64,000 nt of DNA from Fumia sp045615345 (GCA_045615345.1 JAZLER010000033.1:33350-97349); one strand, 5' to 3'; counted from the stretch's first letter, positions 26,484 to 35,086 are shown. Numbers and translations are program-made. The notes: generated by a model from the sequence alone, not told the origin.

Positions 26484-26500
26484 AAACAAACGAACGCAAA
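26484..26500 (+). promoter_or_regulatory. Second DeoR-type operator copy, upstream of the regulator gene
   Basis: AAACAAACGAACGCAAA matches the copy at 26412-26428 at 15 of 17 bases in the same orientation, 72 bp away, which allows looping and autoregulation. Confidence 0.7.
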
Positions 26501-26517
26501 TGAAAGAGAGTGCTATT

Positions 26518-27216
26518 ATGTATAATTTGGAGCGTCAGGAAGAAATCGTAAAAATTTTAGAAAAAAACAGGAGTATGAGTGTCGCAAAGCTTTCCGAACT
26601 TCTTTTTGTGAGCCCTCCTACCATCCGCAGAGATTTAAGTATCTTGGAAAATCAGGGCAAGGTTCAGCGCACCCATGGCGGTGTTGTATTAAGAAAAGCT
26701 TCGGACCTCGAAATCCCCCTCATTTTCAGGGAGGACCAGAATAACTCCGCCAAAAAGTCCATCGCCGAAAAAGCATCACAGTTTATAAGCGATGGCGATG
26801 TAATCTTTTTAGATGCTTCCTCAACTGCCGCATACCTTATTCCCTACCTCGAAAGGTTCAACGATATTATTGTGATTACAAACAGCCCTAAAACCTCAAT
26901 GATGCTCGGTGAAAAGAAGATTAAAAACTACTGCACAGGAGGACTTCTTTTAATGCACTCGATAGCCTATGTCGGAAGTGAGGCTGAAAAATTTATCTCA
27001 AATATAAACGCCGATGTCTTCTTCTTTTCAAGCCGTGGCTACACCGAAAACGGCACCATAACCGACTCCTCCGAGCGCGAAGTCGCAACAAAAAAAGCAA
27101 TGCTCAAAAACTCCGCAAGAAGCTATTACCTTTGTGACAGCAGTAAAAAAGGACAGAAATTCGCCTTTAATGTCTGCCTCACAAAAGATGTCGATGCCAT
27201 TATAACAGAAGATTAA
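26518..27216 (+). CDS. DeoR/GlpR-family transcriptional repressor
   Basis: This 232-residue protein has an N-terminal winged helix-turn-helix (MSVAKLSELLFVSPPTIRRD with the DeoR signature, then HGGVV) and a C-terminal DeoRC sugar-phosphate sensor domain (GDVIFLDASSTAAYL, VITNS, TGGLL, YLCDSSKKGQ). The start at 26518 is preferred over 26500 because the operator copy ends at 26500. It is divergent from the dehydrogenase-epimerase operon and very likely represses it until a sugar phosphate appears. Confidence 0.9.
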   Translation: MYNLERQEEIVKILEKNRSMSVAKLSELLFVSPPTIRRDLSILENQGKVQRTHGGVVLRKASDLEIPLIFREDQNNSAKKSIAEKASQFISDGDVIFLDASSTAAYLIPYLERFNDIIVITNSPKTSMMLGEKKIKNYCTGGLLLMHSIAYVGSEAEKFISNINADVFFFSSRGYTENGTITDSSEREVATKKAMLKNSARSYYLCDSSKKGQKFAFNVCLTKDVDAIITED

Positions 27217-27239
27217 TACTATCAAAGAGGAATTGTAGT

Positions 27240-27659
27240 ATGGATAGAAACCAATTTAAACTTATACATAGTGAATTGATTCAACAGGTTCAATGTATAG
27301 AAAACAATTTAAAAATTATATATGCAGCAATGAAAAAGGGAAATTTTAAAAGCAATCTGAAGTCTGTTGCCAAAATGAACTTGGGCAAAATATCAAGAGA
27401 ACTTGAAACGCTTGATAATAGTGATAATTTGCCCGATTTTTCTGAAGAAGAATACAACACAATAGAAGAGATTCGGGAAATAAGGAATTATTGGTGCCAC
27501 GAGTGTTACTTAGATTTTGTCTATATTGAAAATGATTATGAGCGGGAGCAAGCGTTTCAGAATGTTGCTGAAAAATTGCATTACGACGAATATAGGACAT
27601 ATGACTTGTTCAAGAAAACGGAAGATATGCGACTTGCTGCAATGAAAAAATACAGATAA
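27240..27659 (+). CDS. Small protein with HEPN-like Arg-Asn-x3-His motif
   Basis: This 139-residue, mostly helical protein contains EIRNYWCHECYLDF (about residues 80-93). RNYWCH fits the Rx4-6H motif of HEPN-fold ribonucleases, placed after two predicted long helices as in that fold. GAGG 13 bases upstream (27226-27229) and ATG 27240 mark the start. No nucleotidyltransferase (MNT) partner is adjacent, so it is not a typical HEPN/MNT pair. It lies 23 bp after the DeoR gene and may be co-transcribed. The family is inferred from one motif. Confidence 0.5.
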   Translation: MDRNQFKLIHSELIQQVQCIENNLKIIYAAMKKGNFKSNLKSVAKMNLGKISRELETLDNSDNLPDFSEEEYNTIEEIREIRNYWCHECYLDFVYIENDYEREQAFQNVAEKLHYDEYRTYDLFKKTEDMRLAAMKKYR

Positions 27660-27664
27660 AAGCA

Positions 27665-27740
27665 GAAAATACAAAACCCAATAAACAACCCCGTAAATCA
27701 CACTCGCCACCATACCAAACACAAAGCCTGCTGTCAATAC
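27665..27740 (-). pseudogene. Remnant of the 3' end of a spoVAC-like gene (copy 1)
   Basis: Read on the minus strand this encodes FGMVASVIYGVVYWVL, close to the C-terminus of the intact SpoVAC at 29688-30131 (YGVVASVIYGVIYWIM). The match stops abruptly upstream. It is in the same orientation as the intact gene. Confidence 0.6.
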
Positions 27741-27781
27741 AGGACACAGTGTATTTCGAAATTTTTTCGTTAGAAAACATA

Positions 27782-27810
27782 TTGACAAATTTTTATCAAA
27801 ATTATATTAT
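27782..27810 (+). promoter_or_regulatory. Sigma-A type promoter for the GH39 gene
   Basis: TTGACA at 27782-27787 and TATTAT at 27805-27810 are separated by 17 bp. It lies 32 bp upstream of the start codon. Confidence 0.8.
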
Positions 27811-27842
27811 TATATCAAATACAATGATGGTGATGTTATTAT

Positions 27843-29153
27843 ATGAAAACTGTAAAATTTGATTTATCAGAAAAAGGCGGCAAATTTAAAATATTAAATG
27901 CGACAAATGGCGGTCCGTGGTGTAAAAGACATTCTGATGCTCAGTTCAGGAGTAATTTTACCGACTACAAAAATGCCCGTATTCCGTATTCGAGAAACCA
28001 CGATTCTGCGATGAGTGATATTTACGGTGGGCCTTACAGTCACGATATAACGAGTATTTTTCCTGACTTTGGTGCTGACCCTTATAACCCTGAGTCTTAC
28101 GATTTTGCCTGTACGGATGAAGCGATTTTAGTTTGCCTTGAAACAGGAACAAGGACCTTTTTCAGACTTGGTCAGACTATCGAGCATCAGATTAAAAAGC
28201 ATGGTACTTTGCCCCCTGAGGATTTTAACAAGTGGGCAGTTATCTGCGAACATATTATAAGACATTACACAGAAGGTTGGGCAGACGGATTCTGCCACGA
28301 TATGCCGTACTGGGAAATCTGGAACGAGCCTGACCTTGACGATGAGGATTCCGACAATAAATTAACCTGGGGCGGTACAAAAGCACAGTTTTTTGATCTG
28401 TATGAAATTACTGCAAAGCATCTTAAAAAATGTTTTCCTTCCCTTAAAATCGGTGGTCCTGCACTTGCTTTCAGAGAAGACTGGGCTGAGGATTTCTTGG
28501 ATGAGATGTCACGCCGTCAGGTACCCATAGACTTTTTCTCATGGCATATTTACTGTAACGAGCCGGGCTGGATAGTGAAAAAGGCAGACCTTATCCGTGA
28601 TATGCTCGACAAATACGGGTACAAAGATGCCGAAAGTATATTGAATGAATGGAATTACATAAAAAACTGGAAAGACAAGTTTGTCTATTCGGTAAAATCA
28701 ATTATCGGTATCAAGGGTGCGGCGTTCACGATGGCTTGCATTTCAGAAGCGCAGAAATGCAGTATCGATATGATGATGTACTACGATACAAGACCCAGTG
28801 CTTTTAATGGCGTATTTGATTTTTACAGTTATGAGAAACTGAAAGGATATTATCCGCTTTACTGGTATGGAATGTTTTACGATATGGAAAATGAAGTCCG
28901 TGCCGAAAACAGTATCGAAAATATCTATTCGCTGTGCGGTGTCGGTAAGGATGAAAAAATCCTTGCTGTAATCACGCATTACACCGATGACGATGATGTG
29001 GCAGATAAAACTATTAAATTAGACTTTGGAAAAGCAGGCAACTACGAGATTTACCTGCTTGATGAAGAACATTCAGGCGAGTTGGTATCAACAACCGACA
29101 ATTTAACTTTTACTATGAAAAATCAAACCTGTATTTTGATTAAAGAGATATAA
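27843..29153 (+). CDS. Glycoside hydrolase family 39-like enzyme (beta-xylosidase/iduronidase clan)
   Basis: This 436-residue TIM-barrel enzyme has a retaining clan GH-A active site. YWEIWNEPD holds the acid/base Glu (about residue 162) and SILNEWNY the nucleophile Glu (about 269). A small beta-domain forms the C-terminus. The layout fits GH39 (xylosidase, iduronidase). There is no signal peptide, so it acts inside the cell on imported oligosaccharides. It has its own promoter and terminator and lies between two fragments of a spoVAC-like gene, suggesting it was inserted there. The substrate is not assigned. Confidence 0.8.
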   Translation: MKTVKFDLSEKGGKFKILNATNGGPWCKRHSDAQFRSNFTDYKNARIPYSRNHDSAMSDIYGGPYSHDITSIFPDFGADPYNPESYDFACTDEAILVCLETGTRTFFRLGQTIEHQIKKHGTLPPEDFNKWAVICEHIIRHYTEGWADGFCHDMPYWEIWNEPDLDDEDSDNKLTWGGTKAQFFDLYEITAKHLKKCFPSLKIGGPALAFREDWAEDFLDEMSRRQVPIDFFSWHIYCNEPGWIVKKADLIRDMLDKYGYKDAESILNEWNYIKNWKDKFVYSVKSIIGIKGAAFTMACISEAQKCSIDMMMYYDTRPSAFNGVFDFYSYEKLKGYYPLYWYGMFYDMENEVRAENSIENIYSLCGVGKDEKILAVITHYTDDDDVADKTIKLDFGKAGNYEIYLLDEEHSGELVSTTDNLTFTMKNQTCILIKEI

Positions 29154-29190
29154 AAAATGCACCGAGCGGAATTCCCCTCGGTGCATTTTT
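29154..29190 (+). terminator. Terminator of the GH39 gene
   Basis: A 13-bp stem (29154-29166 with 29177-29189) is followed by T-rich sequence directly after the stop codon. Confidence 0.9.
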
Positions 29191-29274
29191 TATAAAACCC
29201 CAATTATCCAATAGATTACCCCATACACAATAACAGACCCTGCAATAATGAACATCTTAGTCCCCGTGCTACGG
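29190..29274 (-). pseudogene. Remnant of the 3' end of a spoVAC-like gene (copy 2, internal deletion)
   Basis: On the minus strand it encodes TKMFIIAGSVIVYGVIYWII and a stop. Against the intact copy it lacks exactly 24 bp (eight codons, VVASVIYG) between two short repeats. Upstream homology ends at 29274, where an unrelated fragment begins. Confidence 0.7.
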
Positions 29275-29615
29275 CTTTCGTCATTCCCACAGGACTTGCC
29301 AATGAAGAAGAAATCCTCCGTCTTGCAAAAAACCATGCGCTTGAGCATTACTTACTGCCTGCAGGCAGTATCGTACCTGCCTGCCAATATATGCAGATTG
29401 ATGACAAAACCGAACTTTTAAAAGAAAAGCCAATCTGCTTCGACAAAGGCGCTCACGTTTTTCCGAACACAGTTGATTCCACCATTCTCAGCATTATTAT
29501 GGAGCCTGATTTCAGCCCTCAGAATTCCGACCAAAAGATAACTCTTCTCCGTATGGAGCTTATAAGCACAGACGAAAAAGGTCTTCTCCCCCTCTACCGC
29601 TACTGCCCAACCTGA
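29275..29615 (+). pseudogene. C-terminal fragment of an unidentified gene
   Basis: A 113-codon open frame runs from the junction with the spoVAC remnant to a TGA stop, but it has no ribosome site or credible start. The sequence (TAFVIPTGLANEEEILRLAK at the beginning, LPLYRYCPT at the end) looks like genuine coding DNA with normal codon use. It was not recognised. A terminator follows. Confidence 0.5.
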
Positions 29616-29631
29616 AAGATGGTAAAATATA

Positions 29632-29665
29632 AAAAAGGCTTGACCCAATCGGTCAGGCCTTTTTA
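29632..29665 (+). terminator. Terminator after the gene fragment
   Basis: An imperfect stem of about 13 bp (AAAAAGGC-TTGACC with GGTCA-GGCCTTTTT) ends in a T-run. Confidence 0.75.
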
Positions 29666-29690
29666 GCGGGCGAACTGTGTTCGCCCGCTA
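29664..29690. repeat. Perfect REP-like palindrome at the end of spoVAC
   Basis: TAGCGGGCGAAC pairs with GTTCGCCCGCTA around a TGT loop, a perfect 12-bp stem. The last three bases provide the stop codon of the minus-strand spoVAC gene. Confidence 0.7.
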
Positions 29691-30131
29691 AAACAACATC
29701 ATTATCCAATAAATAACCCCATAAATCACACTCGCTACCACTCCATACACAATAACAGGGCCTGCGATGATGAACATCTTCGCCCCCGTTCCGAGCACAA
29801 AGCCTTCCGACTTAAACTCAAGTGCAGGTGAAACCACCGCATTTGCAAAACCAGTTATCGGCACCAATGTCCCTGCCCCTGCGTGCTTTGCGATTTTATC
29901 GTAGACACCAAATCCCGTGAGCAACGCACTCAAAAACACCAATGTTATTGATGCCAAAGACGATGCTTTCTCCGTTTCAAGCCCGAGATACCCGTACAAA
30001 TTTATAAGCCCCTGCCCCAGAGTACAGATTAAACCACCAATCAAAAACGCCATAGGAATGGTAAAATAGCTTTTTGTAGGCGGTGACACCTTTTTGACCA
30101 TCTCGGAATACTCTTTTTTGGAAAGTTTCAT
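29688..30131 (-). CDS. spoVAC: Stage V sporulation protein AC (dipicolinate channel subunit)
   Basis: This 147-residue membrane protein has about four hydrophobic segments and the SpoVAC hallmarks: AFLIGGLICTLGQGL, SALLTGFGVYDKI, GAGTLVPITGFANAVVSPALEFKSEG and a C-terminal hydrophobic helix pair. In Bacillus it belongs to the spoVA operon that moves calcium dipicolinate in and out of spores. Here spoVAC stands alone, without spoVAD or spoVAE beside it, and degraded copies of its 3' end occur at 27665-27740 and 29190-29274. Its presence indicates a spore former. Confidence 0.9.
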   Translation of the reverse strand: MKLSKKEYSEMVKKVSPPTKSYFTIPMAFLIGGLICTLGQGLINLYGYLGLETEKASSLASITLVFLSALLTGFGVYDKIAKHAGAGTLVPITGFANAVVSPALEFKSEGFVLGTGAKMFIIAGPVIVYGVVASVIYGVIYWIMMLF

Positions 30132-30165
30132 AAATTCACCCCGAAAATTTTTTACAATTTTATTC

Positions 30166-30194
30166 TTGACTGAAAAATCTAAATTATATATAAT
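30166..30194 (+). promoter_or_regulatory. Sigma-A type promoter for rubrerythrin
   Basis: TTGACT (30166-30171) and TATAAT (30189-30194) are 17 bp apart. The leader of about 55 bases ends in ATGGAGGT, a strong ribosome site. Confidence 0.85.
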
Positions 30195-30254
30195 GAATTT
30201 AAAGTAATTTTTTGGTAATATTACTGTTATATCATTTTTTATGGAGGTAATTTT

Positions 30255-30791
30255 ATGGAACTCAAAGGATCAAGAACTGAAGCGAATTTAATGGCTGCTT
30301 TTGCCGGTGAATCCCAGGCAAGAAACAAGTACACTTATTACGCTTCCAAAGCTAAAAAGGAAGGTTACGTTCAGATTGCGGCGCTTTTTGAAGAAACTGC
30401 AAACAACGAAAAGGAACACGCTAAAATCTGGTTCAAACTTCTCCACGATGGTATGCCCGACACAGCTACAAACTTAAAAGACGCTGCTGCAGGCGAAAAC
30501 TATGAATGGACAGATATGTACGCTACTTTTGCAAAAGAAGCAAAAGAAGAAGGCTTTGACCACATCGCTTACCTTTTTGAAGAAGTTGCAAAAATTGAAA
30601 AGGAACACGAAGAAAGATATCTTAAACTTCTTGCTAATGTTGAAGGCGGTCTTGTGTTCTCCAAAGACGGCGACACAATCTGGAAATGTTCAAACTGCGG
30701 ACACATTCACATCGGCAAAAATGCTCCCGAAATCTGCCCTGTTTGCTCACACCCCAAAGCATACTTCGAAATCAAAGCAGAAAACTATTAA
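30255..30791 (+). CDS. rbr: Rubrerythrin
   Basis: This 178-residue protein has an N-terminal ferritin-like di-iron domain with two Glu-x-x-His sites (NEKEHAK and IEKEHEE) plus the bridging Glu residues, and a C-terminal rubredoxin knot (CSNCGHIH ... CPVCSHPK, two Cys-x-x-Cys pairs). It reduces hydrogen peroxide in the cytoplasm of anaerobes. It is a single-gene unit with its own promoter and terminator. Confidence 0.95.
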   Translation: MELKGSRTEANLMAAFAGESQARNKYTYYASKAKKEGYVQIAALFEETANNEKEHAKIWFKLLHDGMPDTATNLKDAAAGENYEWTDMYATFAKEAKEEGFDHIAYLFEEVAKIEKEHEERYLKLLANVEGGLVFSKDGDTIWKCSNCGHIHIGKNAPEICPVCSHPKAYFEIKAENY

Positions 30792-30800
30792 TAAACGCGC

Positions 30801-30840
30801 AAAACCCTCTGTAAAGATTTTTTCTTTACAGAGGGTTTTC
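30801..30840. terminator. Terminator of rbr, possibly shared with argF
   Basis: A 17-bp perfect stem (30801-30817 with 30823-30839) has a five-T loop and A/T flanks. Confidence 0.9.
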
Positions 30841-30878
30841 TTTGATTTTCTGCGAAAATAAGACGAAGGGATTGTAGC

Positions 30879-31790
30879 TTATTTCTTCGCCATAAGTTTA
30901 ACCATAACTGCTTTCTGTGCATGTAAACGGTTTTCTGCCTCGTCAAAGATTTCATTTGCGTGAGCTTCAAAAACCTTTGCAGTGATTTCTTCTTCCCTGT
31001 GCGCAGGCAGACAATGAAGCACCATAGCGCCCTCGTTTGCAACAGCCATAACCTCGTCATTAACCTGATATTTTTCAAAAACAAGGCGTCTTGCAGCAGC
31101 TTCTTCTTCCTGACCCATAGATGCCCATACATCGGTTGTAACAACATCGGCACCCTTTGCCATTTCAAGAATATCTTCACCGATACTGAAATTATCGCCG
31201 TATTTTTTTGCAAATTCCAAAACAAAGGGATCGGGTCTGTAATTATCGGGACAAGCGATGAAAACCTTCATACCAACTGTAAGACAGCCGACAATCAAAG
31301 AATTTGCCATATTGTTACCGTCACCGATGTAGCAGAGTTTAAGTCCTTCTAAAGTTCCCTTGTGTTCTCTTATAGTCATAAGGTCAGCTAAAATCTGACA
31401 GGGGTGGCAGTAGTCGGTAAGACCATTGATAATCGGGATAGAGCCGTATTCTGCAAGGTCCTCAACTTCCTTTTGTTCAAAAGTACGGATCATAATACCA
31501 TCAAGATAACGGGAAAGTACCCTTGCTGTATCCTGGACGGGTTCGCCTCTGCCTATCTGCAAATCGCGTGAGGACAAAAACATTGCCTGACCGCCAAGCT
31601 GATACATACCTGTTTCAAAGGAAACCCTTGTACGGGTCGAGGATTTCTGGAAAATCATACCTAAAGTCATTCCCTCAAGGTGTTTGTGAGGGATACCATG
31701 TTTCTGCTCATATTTGAGCTGGTCTGCAAGATTTAAGATATCTAAGATTTCCTCTTTTGTGAGGTCGCTTAACTTTAAAAGATGTTTCAT
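30879..31790 (-). CDS. argF: Ornithine carbamoyltransferase
   Basis: This 303-residue enzyme has the carbamoyl-phosphate motif SSTRTR, a following SFETGM, the HPCQ motif (GLTDYCHPCQ), a DVWASMGQE ornithine loop and the HCLPAHR loop with the active-site Cys. It makes citrulline from ornithine and carbamoyl phosphate. ATG 31790 is used because GGAGG is well spaced only for it. It is the last gene of the arginine operon and follows argD with 2 bp between them. Confidence 0.95.
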   Translation of the reverse strand: MKHLLKLSDLTKEEILDILNLADQLKYEQKHGIPHKHLEGMTLGMIFQKSSTRTRVSFETGMYQLGGQAMFLSSRDLQIGRGEPVQDTARVLSRYLDGIMIRTFEQKEVEDLAEYGSIPIINGLTDYCHPCQILADLMTIREHKGTLEGLKLCYIGDGNNMANSLIVGCLTVGMKVFIACPDNYRPDPFVLEFAKKYGDNFSIGEDILEMAKGADVVTTDVWASMGQEEEAAARRLVFEKYQVNDEVMAVANEGAMVLHCLPAHREEEITAKVFEAHANEIFDEAENRLHAQKAVMVKLMAKK

Positions 31791-31792
31791 TT

Positions 31793-32968
31793 TCATTCCT
31801 CCAATACTTTCCATAAAATATCAAGTCCCTTTACAATCTCATCATTTGTAATTGTAAGAGGGGGCAAAAGTCTTACCTTGGTTTTCGCCGTAAGCACCAT
31901 AAGGCCTTTTTCAAGGCATTTTTTGAGGACCTCGGAGCTTACTTTTTCATTGAGTTCAATGCCTATCATAAGTCCTAATCCGCTTATCGATTTAACTTCC
32001 TTTGAGCATAAAAGTGAGGCTTTAATTTTCTCTCCTTTTAATGCCACTTCTTTTAAGAAGTTTTCGTCACTTACCTTTTTGAGTACTGCCAGAGCACCTG
32101 CACAAACTATTGGGTTTGCGCCAAAAGTTGTGCCGTGACTACCCGCATTAAGCACATCTTCGAGCTTTTCGTTTACGAGTACCGCACCGATGGGAAGCCC
32201 ACCGCCAAGTCCTTTTGCAAGGGTTGTGATGTCAGCCTTAACCCCGAAATTCTCACCGCAGAGAAGCTTACCAGTTCTGCCGATACCGGTCTGCACCTCA
32301 TCTGCGATAACTAAAATATCTCTTTCGTTACAGTAGTCAAAAACTTTCTTTACATAATACAAATCGAGAGCATTAACTCCGCCCTCGCCCTGAATGTACT
32401 CAAGCATAACGGCACAGGTCTTATCGTCAACTACCTTTAAAAAGTCCTCGAAATCGTTGGCTTTTGAGTAAGCAAAGCCCTCGGTAAAGGGGAAAAAGTA
32501 GTTATGAAAAACATCCTGACCCGTTGCAGAAAGGGTTGTAACCGTTCTTCCGTGGAAGGAATTAACAAGGGTTACAATCTTGTTTCTGCCCTCGCCGTAT
32601 TTGTCAAAACTGTACTTTCTCGCAACCTTTATAGCACCTTCGTTGGCTTCGGCACCTGAGTTTCCGAAAAACACACGGGAGTACCCTGTTTTCTCGCAGA
32701 GAAGTTTCGCAAGCTCGACATCGGGCAAAGTGTAGTAAAGGTTTGAAATATGAGCTAAATTCTTAGCCTGATTAGTTACTGCCTCTACCCAAGCATCATC
32801 GGCAAACCCTAAGGAGTTTACCCCAATACCGCTTGTAAAATCTATATATTCTTTGTTATTGATATCATAGCAGGTCGCACCCTTACCCTTTACGATACAA
32901 GCATCATAACGGGCATAAGTGTTCATTATGTATTTTTTATCCTGCTCTTTAACTTTCAGAAAATCCAT
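31793..32968 (-). CDS. argD: Acetylornithine aminotransferase
   Basis: This 391-residue class III PLP aminotransferase has FGNSGAEANEGAIKVAR, SFHGRT, VIADEVQTGIGRTGK (PLP Asp) and TLAKGLGGGLPIGA (PLP Lys). It converts N-acetylglutamate semialdehyde to N-acetylornithine. ATG 32968 follows AGGTGA; the GTG nine bases earlier overlaps that site. It lies between argB and argF in the operon. Confidence 0.93.
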   Translation of the reverse strand: MDFLKVKEQDKKYIMNTYARYDACIVKGKGATCYDINNKEYIDFTSGIGVNSLGFADDAWVEAVTNQAKNLAHISNLYYTLPDVELAKLLCEKTGYSRVFFGNSGAEANEGAIKVARKYSFDKYGEGRNKIVTLVNSFHGRTVTTLSATGQDVFHNYFFPFTEGFAYSKANDFEDFLKVVDDKTCAVMLEYIQGEGGVNALDLYYVKKVFDYCNERDILVIADEVQTGIGRTGKLLCGENFGVKADITTLAKGLGGGLPIGAVLVNEKLEDVLNAGSHGTTFGANPIVCAGALAVLKKVSDENFLKEVALKGEKIKASLLCSKEVKSISGLGLMIGIELNEKVSSEVLKKCLEKGLMVLTAKTKVRLLPPLTITNDEIVKGLDILWKVLEE

Positions 32969-32977
32969 CTTTTTCAC

Positions 32978-33838
32978 CTATTTGAAAAGTGTTCCGACAC
33001 CCTCATTTGAAAGGATTTCAATGAGGATGGAATGTTTGATTCTTCCGTCAATAATACAGGTTTTCTGCACACCACGGCGTACAGCTTCAACACAGCATTC
33101 AATTTTCGGAATCATACCGCCTGAGATGATACCCTGATTTATAAGAGAGGGTACTTCACTCACATTTACCTCGGGAATAAGGGTGGATTCGTCATCCTTA
33201 TCGCGCAAAAGTCCCCTGATGTCGGTCATTAAAATCAGGTTTTCAGCACCGAGAGCTGCTGCAATCTGTGAAGCGGCAGTATCTGCATTGATGTTATAAA
33301 CCTGACCTTTTTTGTCGGTTGCAACAGTAGCAACAACGGGGATATATCCGTTATCAAGTGCATCGGTAATAGGCTTTACATTAACTTCTTTAATCTCGCC
33401 TACATAACCTAAATCCACTTCGCCTTTGAGCTTTCTGACTTTAAGCATCTTGCCGTCAGAACCGCAAAGGCCAATAGCATTTCCGCCCTGACTTTCAAGC
33501 AAAGCCACAAGTTCCTTGTTAACCTTACCTGCAAGCACCATTCTCACGATTTCAGCCGTTTCTTTGTCTGTATAGCGAAGTCCGTTAACAAACTTGCTCT
33601 CGATACCCACGCGGTCAAGCATCTGGTTTATCTCAGGTCCACCACCGTGAACAAGAACCACCTTGATACCGACAAGGTTCAAAAGCACAATGTCACTCAT
33701 AACAGCGTTTTTGAGTTCTTCGCTTGTCATAGCGTTTCCGCCGTATTTAACAACAACTATCTTGTCGTGGTATTTTTTGATATACGGAAGCGCATCGTTT
33801 AAAATCTGCGCTTTGACACTATTTGAAATATCTACCAT
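32978..33838 (-). CDS. argB: Acetylglutamate kinase
   Basis: This 286-residue amino-acid kinase has VVKYGGNAM (ATP loop), LVHGGGPEINQM, a NAxGLCGSDG block, VYNINADTAASQIA, and the C-terminal IISGGMIPKIECCVEAV. It carries out the second step of arginine synthesis. The C-terminus lacks the long N-helix extension of some arginine-inhibited forms, so feedback control cannot be judged. It is in the arg operon, 12 bp after argJ. Confidence 0.95.
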   Translation of the reverse strand: MVDISNSVKAQILNDALPYIKKYHDKIVVVKYGGNAMTSEELKNAVMSDIVLLNLVGIKVVLVHGGGPEINQMLDRVGIESKFVNGLRYTDKETAEIVRMVLAGKVNKELVALLESQGGNAIGLCGSDGKMLKVRKLKGEVDLGYVGEIKEVNVKPITDALDNGYIPVVATVATDKKGQVYNINADTAASQIAAALGAENLILMTDIRGLLRDKDDESTLIPEVNVSEVPSLINQGIISGGMIPKIECCVEAVRRGVQKTCIIDGRIKHSILIEILSNEGVGTLFK

Positions 33839-33850
33839 TTTTACTACCTC

Positions 33851-35086
33851 TTAAGTACGGTAATCACCGTTGATTTTAACATAATCGTAAGTGAGGTCGC
33901 AACCCCACGCAACTGCCACTTCATTACCACTTTTTAAGTTGATAAGAATTTTGATTTCATCTTCGGAGAGAATTTCTTTTGCACGATCCTCGGAAAATTC
34001 TACACCAAAACCATTTTTGCAAACAGGCAAGGTGCCTTTTTCAGACTTGAATGTAACATCAATTTTATTTACATTCACATCGCACTCAGCATATCCGATA
34101 GCACAGAGAATTCTGCCCCAGTTAGCATCAGCGCCATACATTGCAGCCTTGAAAAGTGAAGAAGTGATAACAGATTTTGCAATAGTTTTAGCCTGAAGCT
34201 TACTTTCAGCACCGCTTATCGCACACTCTAAAAGCTTGGTTGCACCCTCGCCGTCTTTTGCAAGCATTCGTGATAAATTCATAAGTACAGCATAAAGTGC
34301 GTTTACAAATATCTCAAAATCCTCGTTCTGGGTAAGGATAGGAGTGTTTCCGGCTTTGCCCGATGCCATAATTGACACTGTATCGTTTGTTGAGGTATCG
34401 CCGTCAATACTTATCATATTGAAGGTTTCGTCAACCACCGATTTTAAAGCAATGGGCAAAAGCTCGGGAGCAATATTCACATCGGTTGTCAAAAAACAAA
34501 GCATTGTAGCCATATTGGGGTGAATCATTCCCGACCCCTTTGCACAACCACCGATGTGACATTTTTTATCGCCCAGTTTAAATTCAACTGCAACTTCCTT
34601 TTTAACGGTATCGGTAGTCATAATGGACTCAGCAAAGTTGTTGTTTCCATCTTCGGAAAGTTCACTGACAAGTGCAGGCATACCATCTTTTATTGGTTCA
34701 ATGGGAAGAGGCTGACCGATAACACCGGTAGAAGCCACTATCATATCATTTGCTTTGATTCCTAATTCTTTAGCAGCGATTTTACACATCTTTTCTGCTT
34801 TTTCAATGCCGTCAGCGTTACAAGTATTTGCAATGCCACTGTTTACCACAACAGCCTGAGCAAAATTGTTTTCAAGGTTTTTCTTAGTAACAACAATGGG
34901 TGCACCGCAAACCTTGTTCTGGGTATACATCGCCGCTGCAGGACAAACATTGTCGGCTAAGATAATACCTAAATCCCTTTTTGTTTTATTTTTGCGTATT
35001 CCACAGTGAACGCCACCTGCCTTAAAGCCTTTTGCAGCAGTTACACCGCCTTCAACAAACTCAAATCCTTTAAATTTAACAAGCAT
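33851..35086 (-). CDS. argJ: Bifunctional glutamate N-acetyltransferase / amino-acid acetyltransferase
   Basis: This 411-residue Ntn-hydrolase precursor contains the autocleavage site KGSGMIHPNMATMLCFLTTD, where the Thr after Ala starts the beta chain, and an Asn/Asp-rich C-terminal part (GADANWGRI, GCDLTYDYVKINGDYRT). It transfers acetyl from acetylornithine to glutamate and so makes the pathway cyclic; no argE is needed. The last residues, NGDYRT, match the family's usual end. Confidence 0.95.
   Translation of the reverse strand: MLVKFKGFEFVEGGVTAAKGFKAGGVHCGIRKNKTKRDLGIILADNVCPAAAMYTQNKVCGAPIVVTKKNLENNFAQAVVVNSGIANTCNADGIEKAEKMCKIAAKELGIKANDMIVASTGVIGQPLPIEPIKDGMPALVSELSEDGNNNFAESIMTTDTVKKEVAVEFKLGDKKCHIGGCAKGSGMIHPNMATMLCFLTTDVNIAPELLPIALKSVVDETFNMISIDGDTSTNDTVSIMASGKAGNTPILTQNEDFEIFVNALYAVLMNLSRMLAKDGEGATKLLECAISGAESKLQAKTIAKSVITSSLFKAAMYGADANWGRILCAIGYAECDVNVNKIDVTFKSEKGTLPVCKNGFGVEFSEDRAKEILSEDEIKILINLKSGNEVAVAWGCDLTYDYVKINGDYRT

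Noticed and set aside
27510..27788. Minus-strand ORF of 92 codons as a gene
   Set aside because: Half of it is antisense to the HEPN-like gene; only the spoVAC-like tail at 27665-27740 is meaningful, as a remnant.
30788..31225. 145-codon minus-strand ORF overlapping argF
   Set aside because: It is a frame shadow of argF with highly basic composition and no ribosome site.
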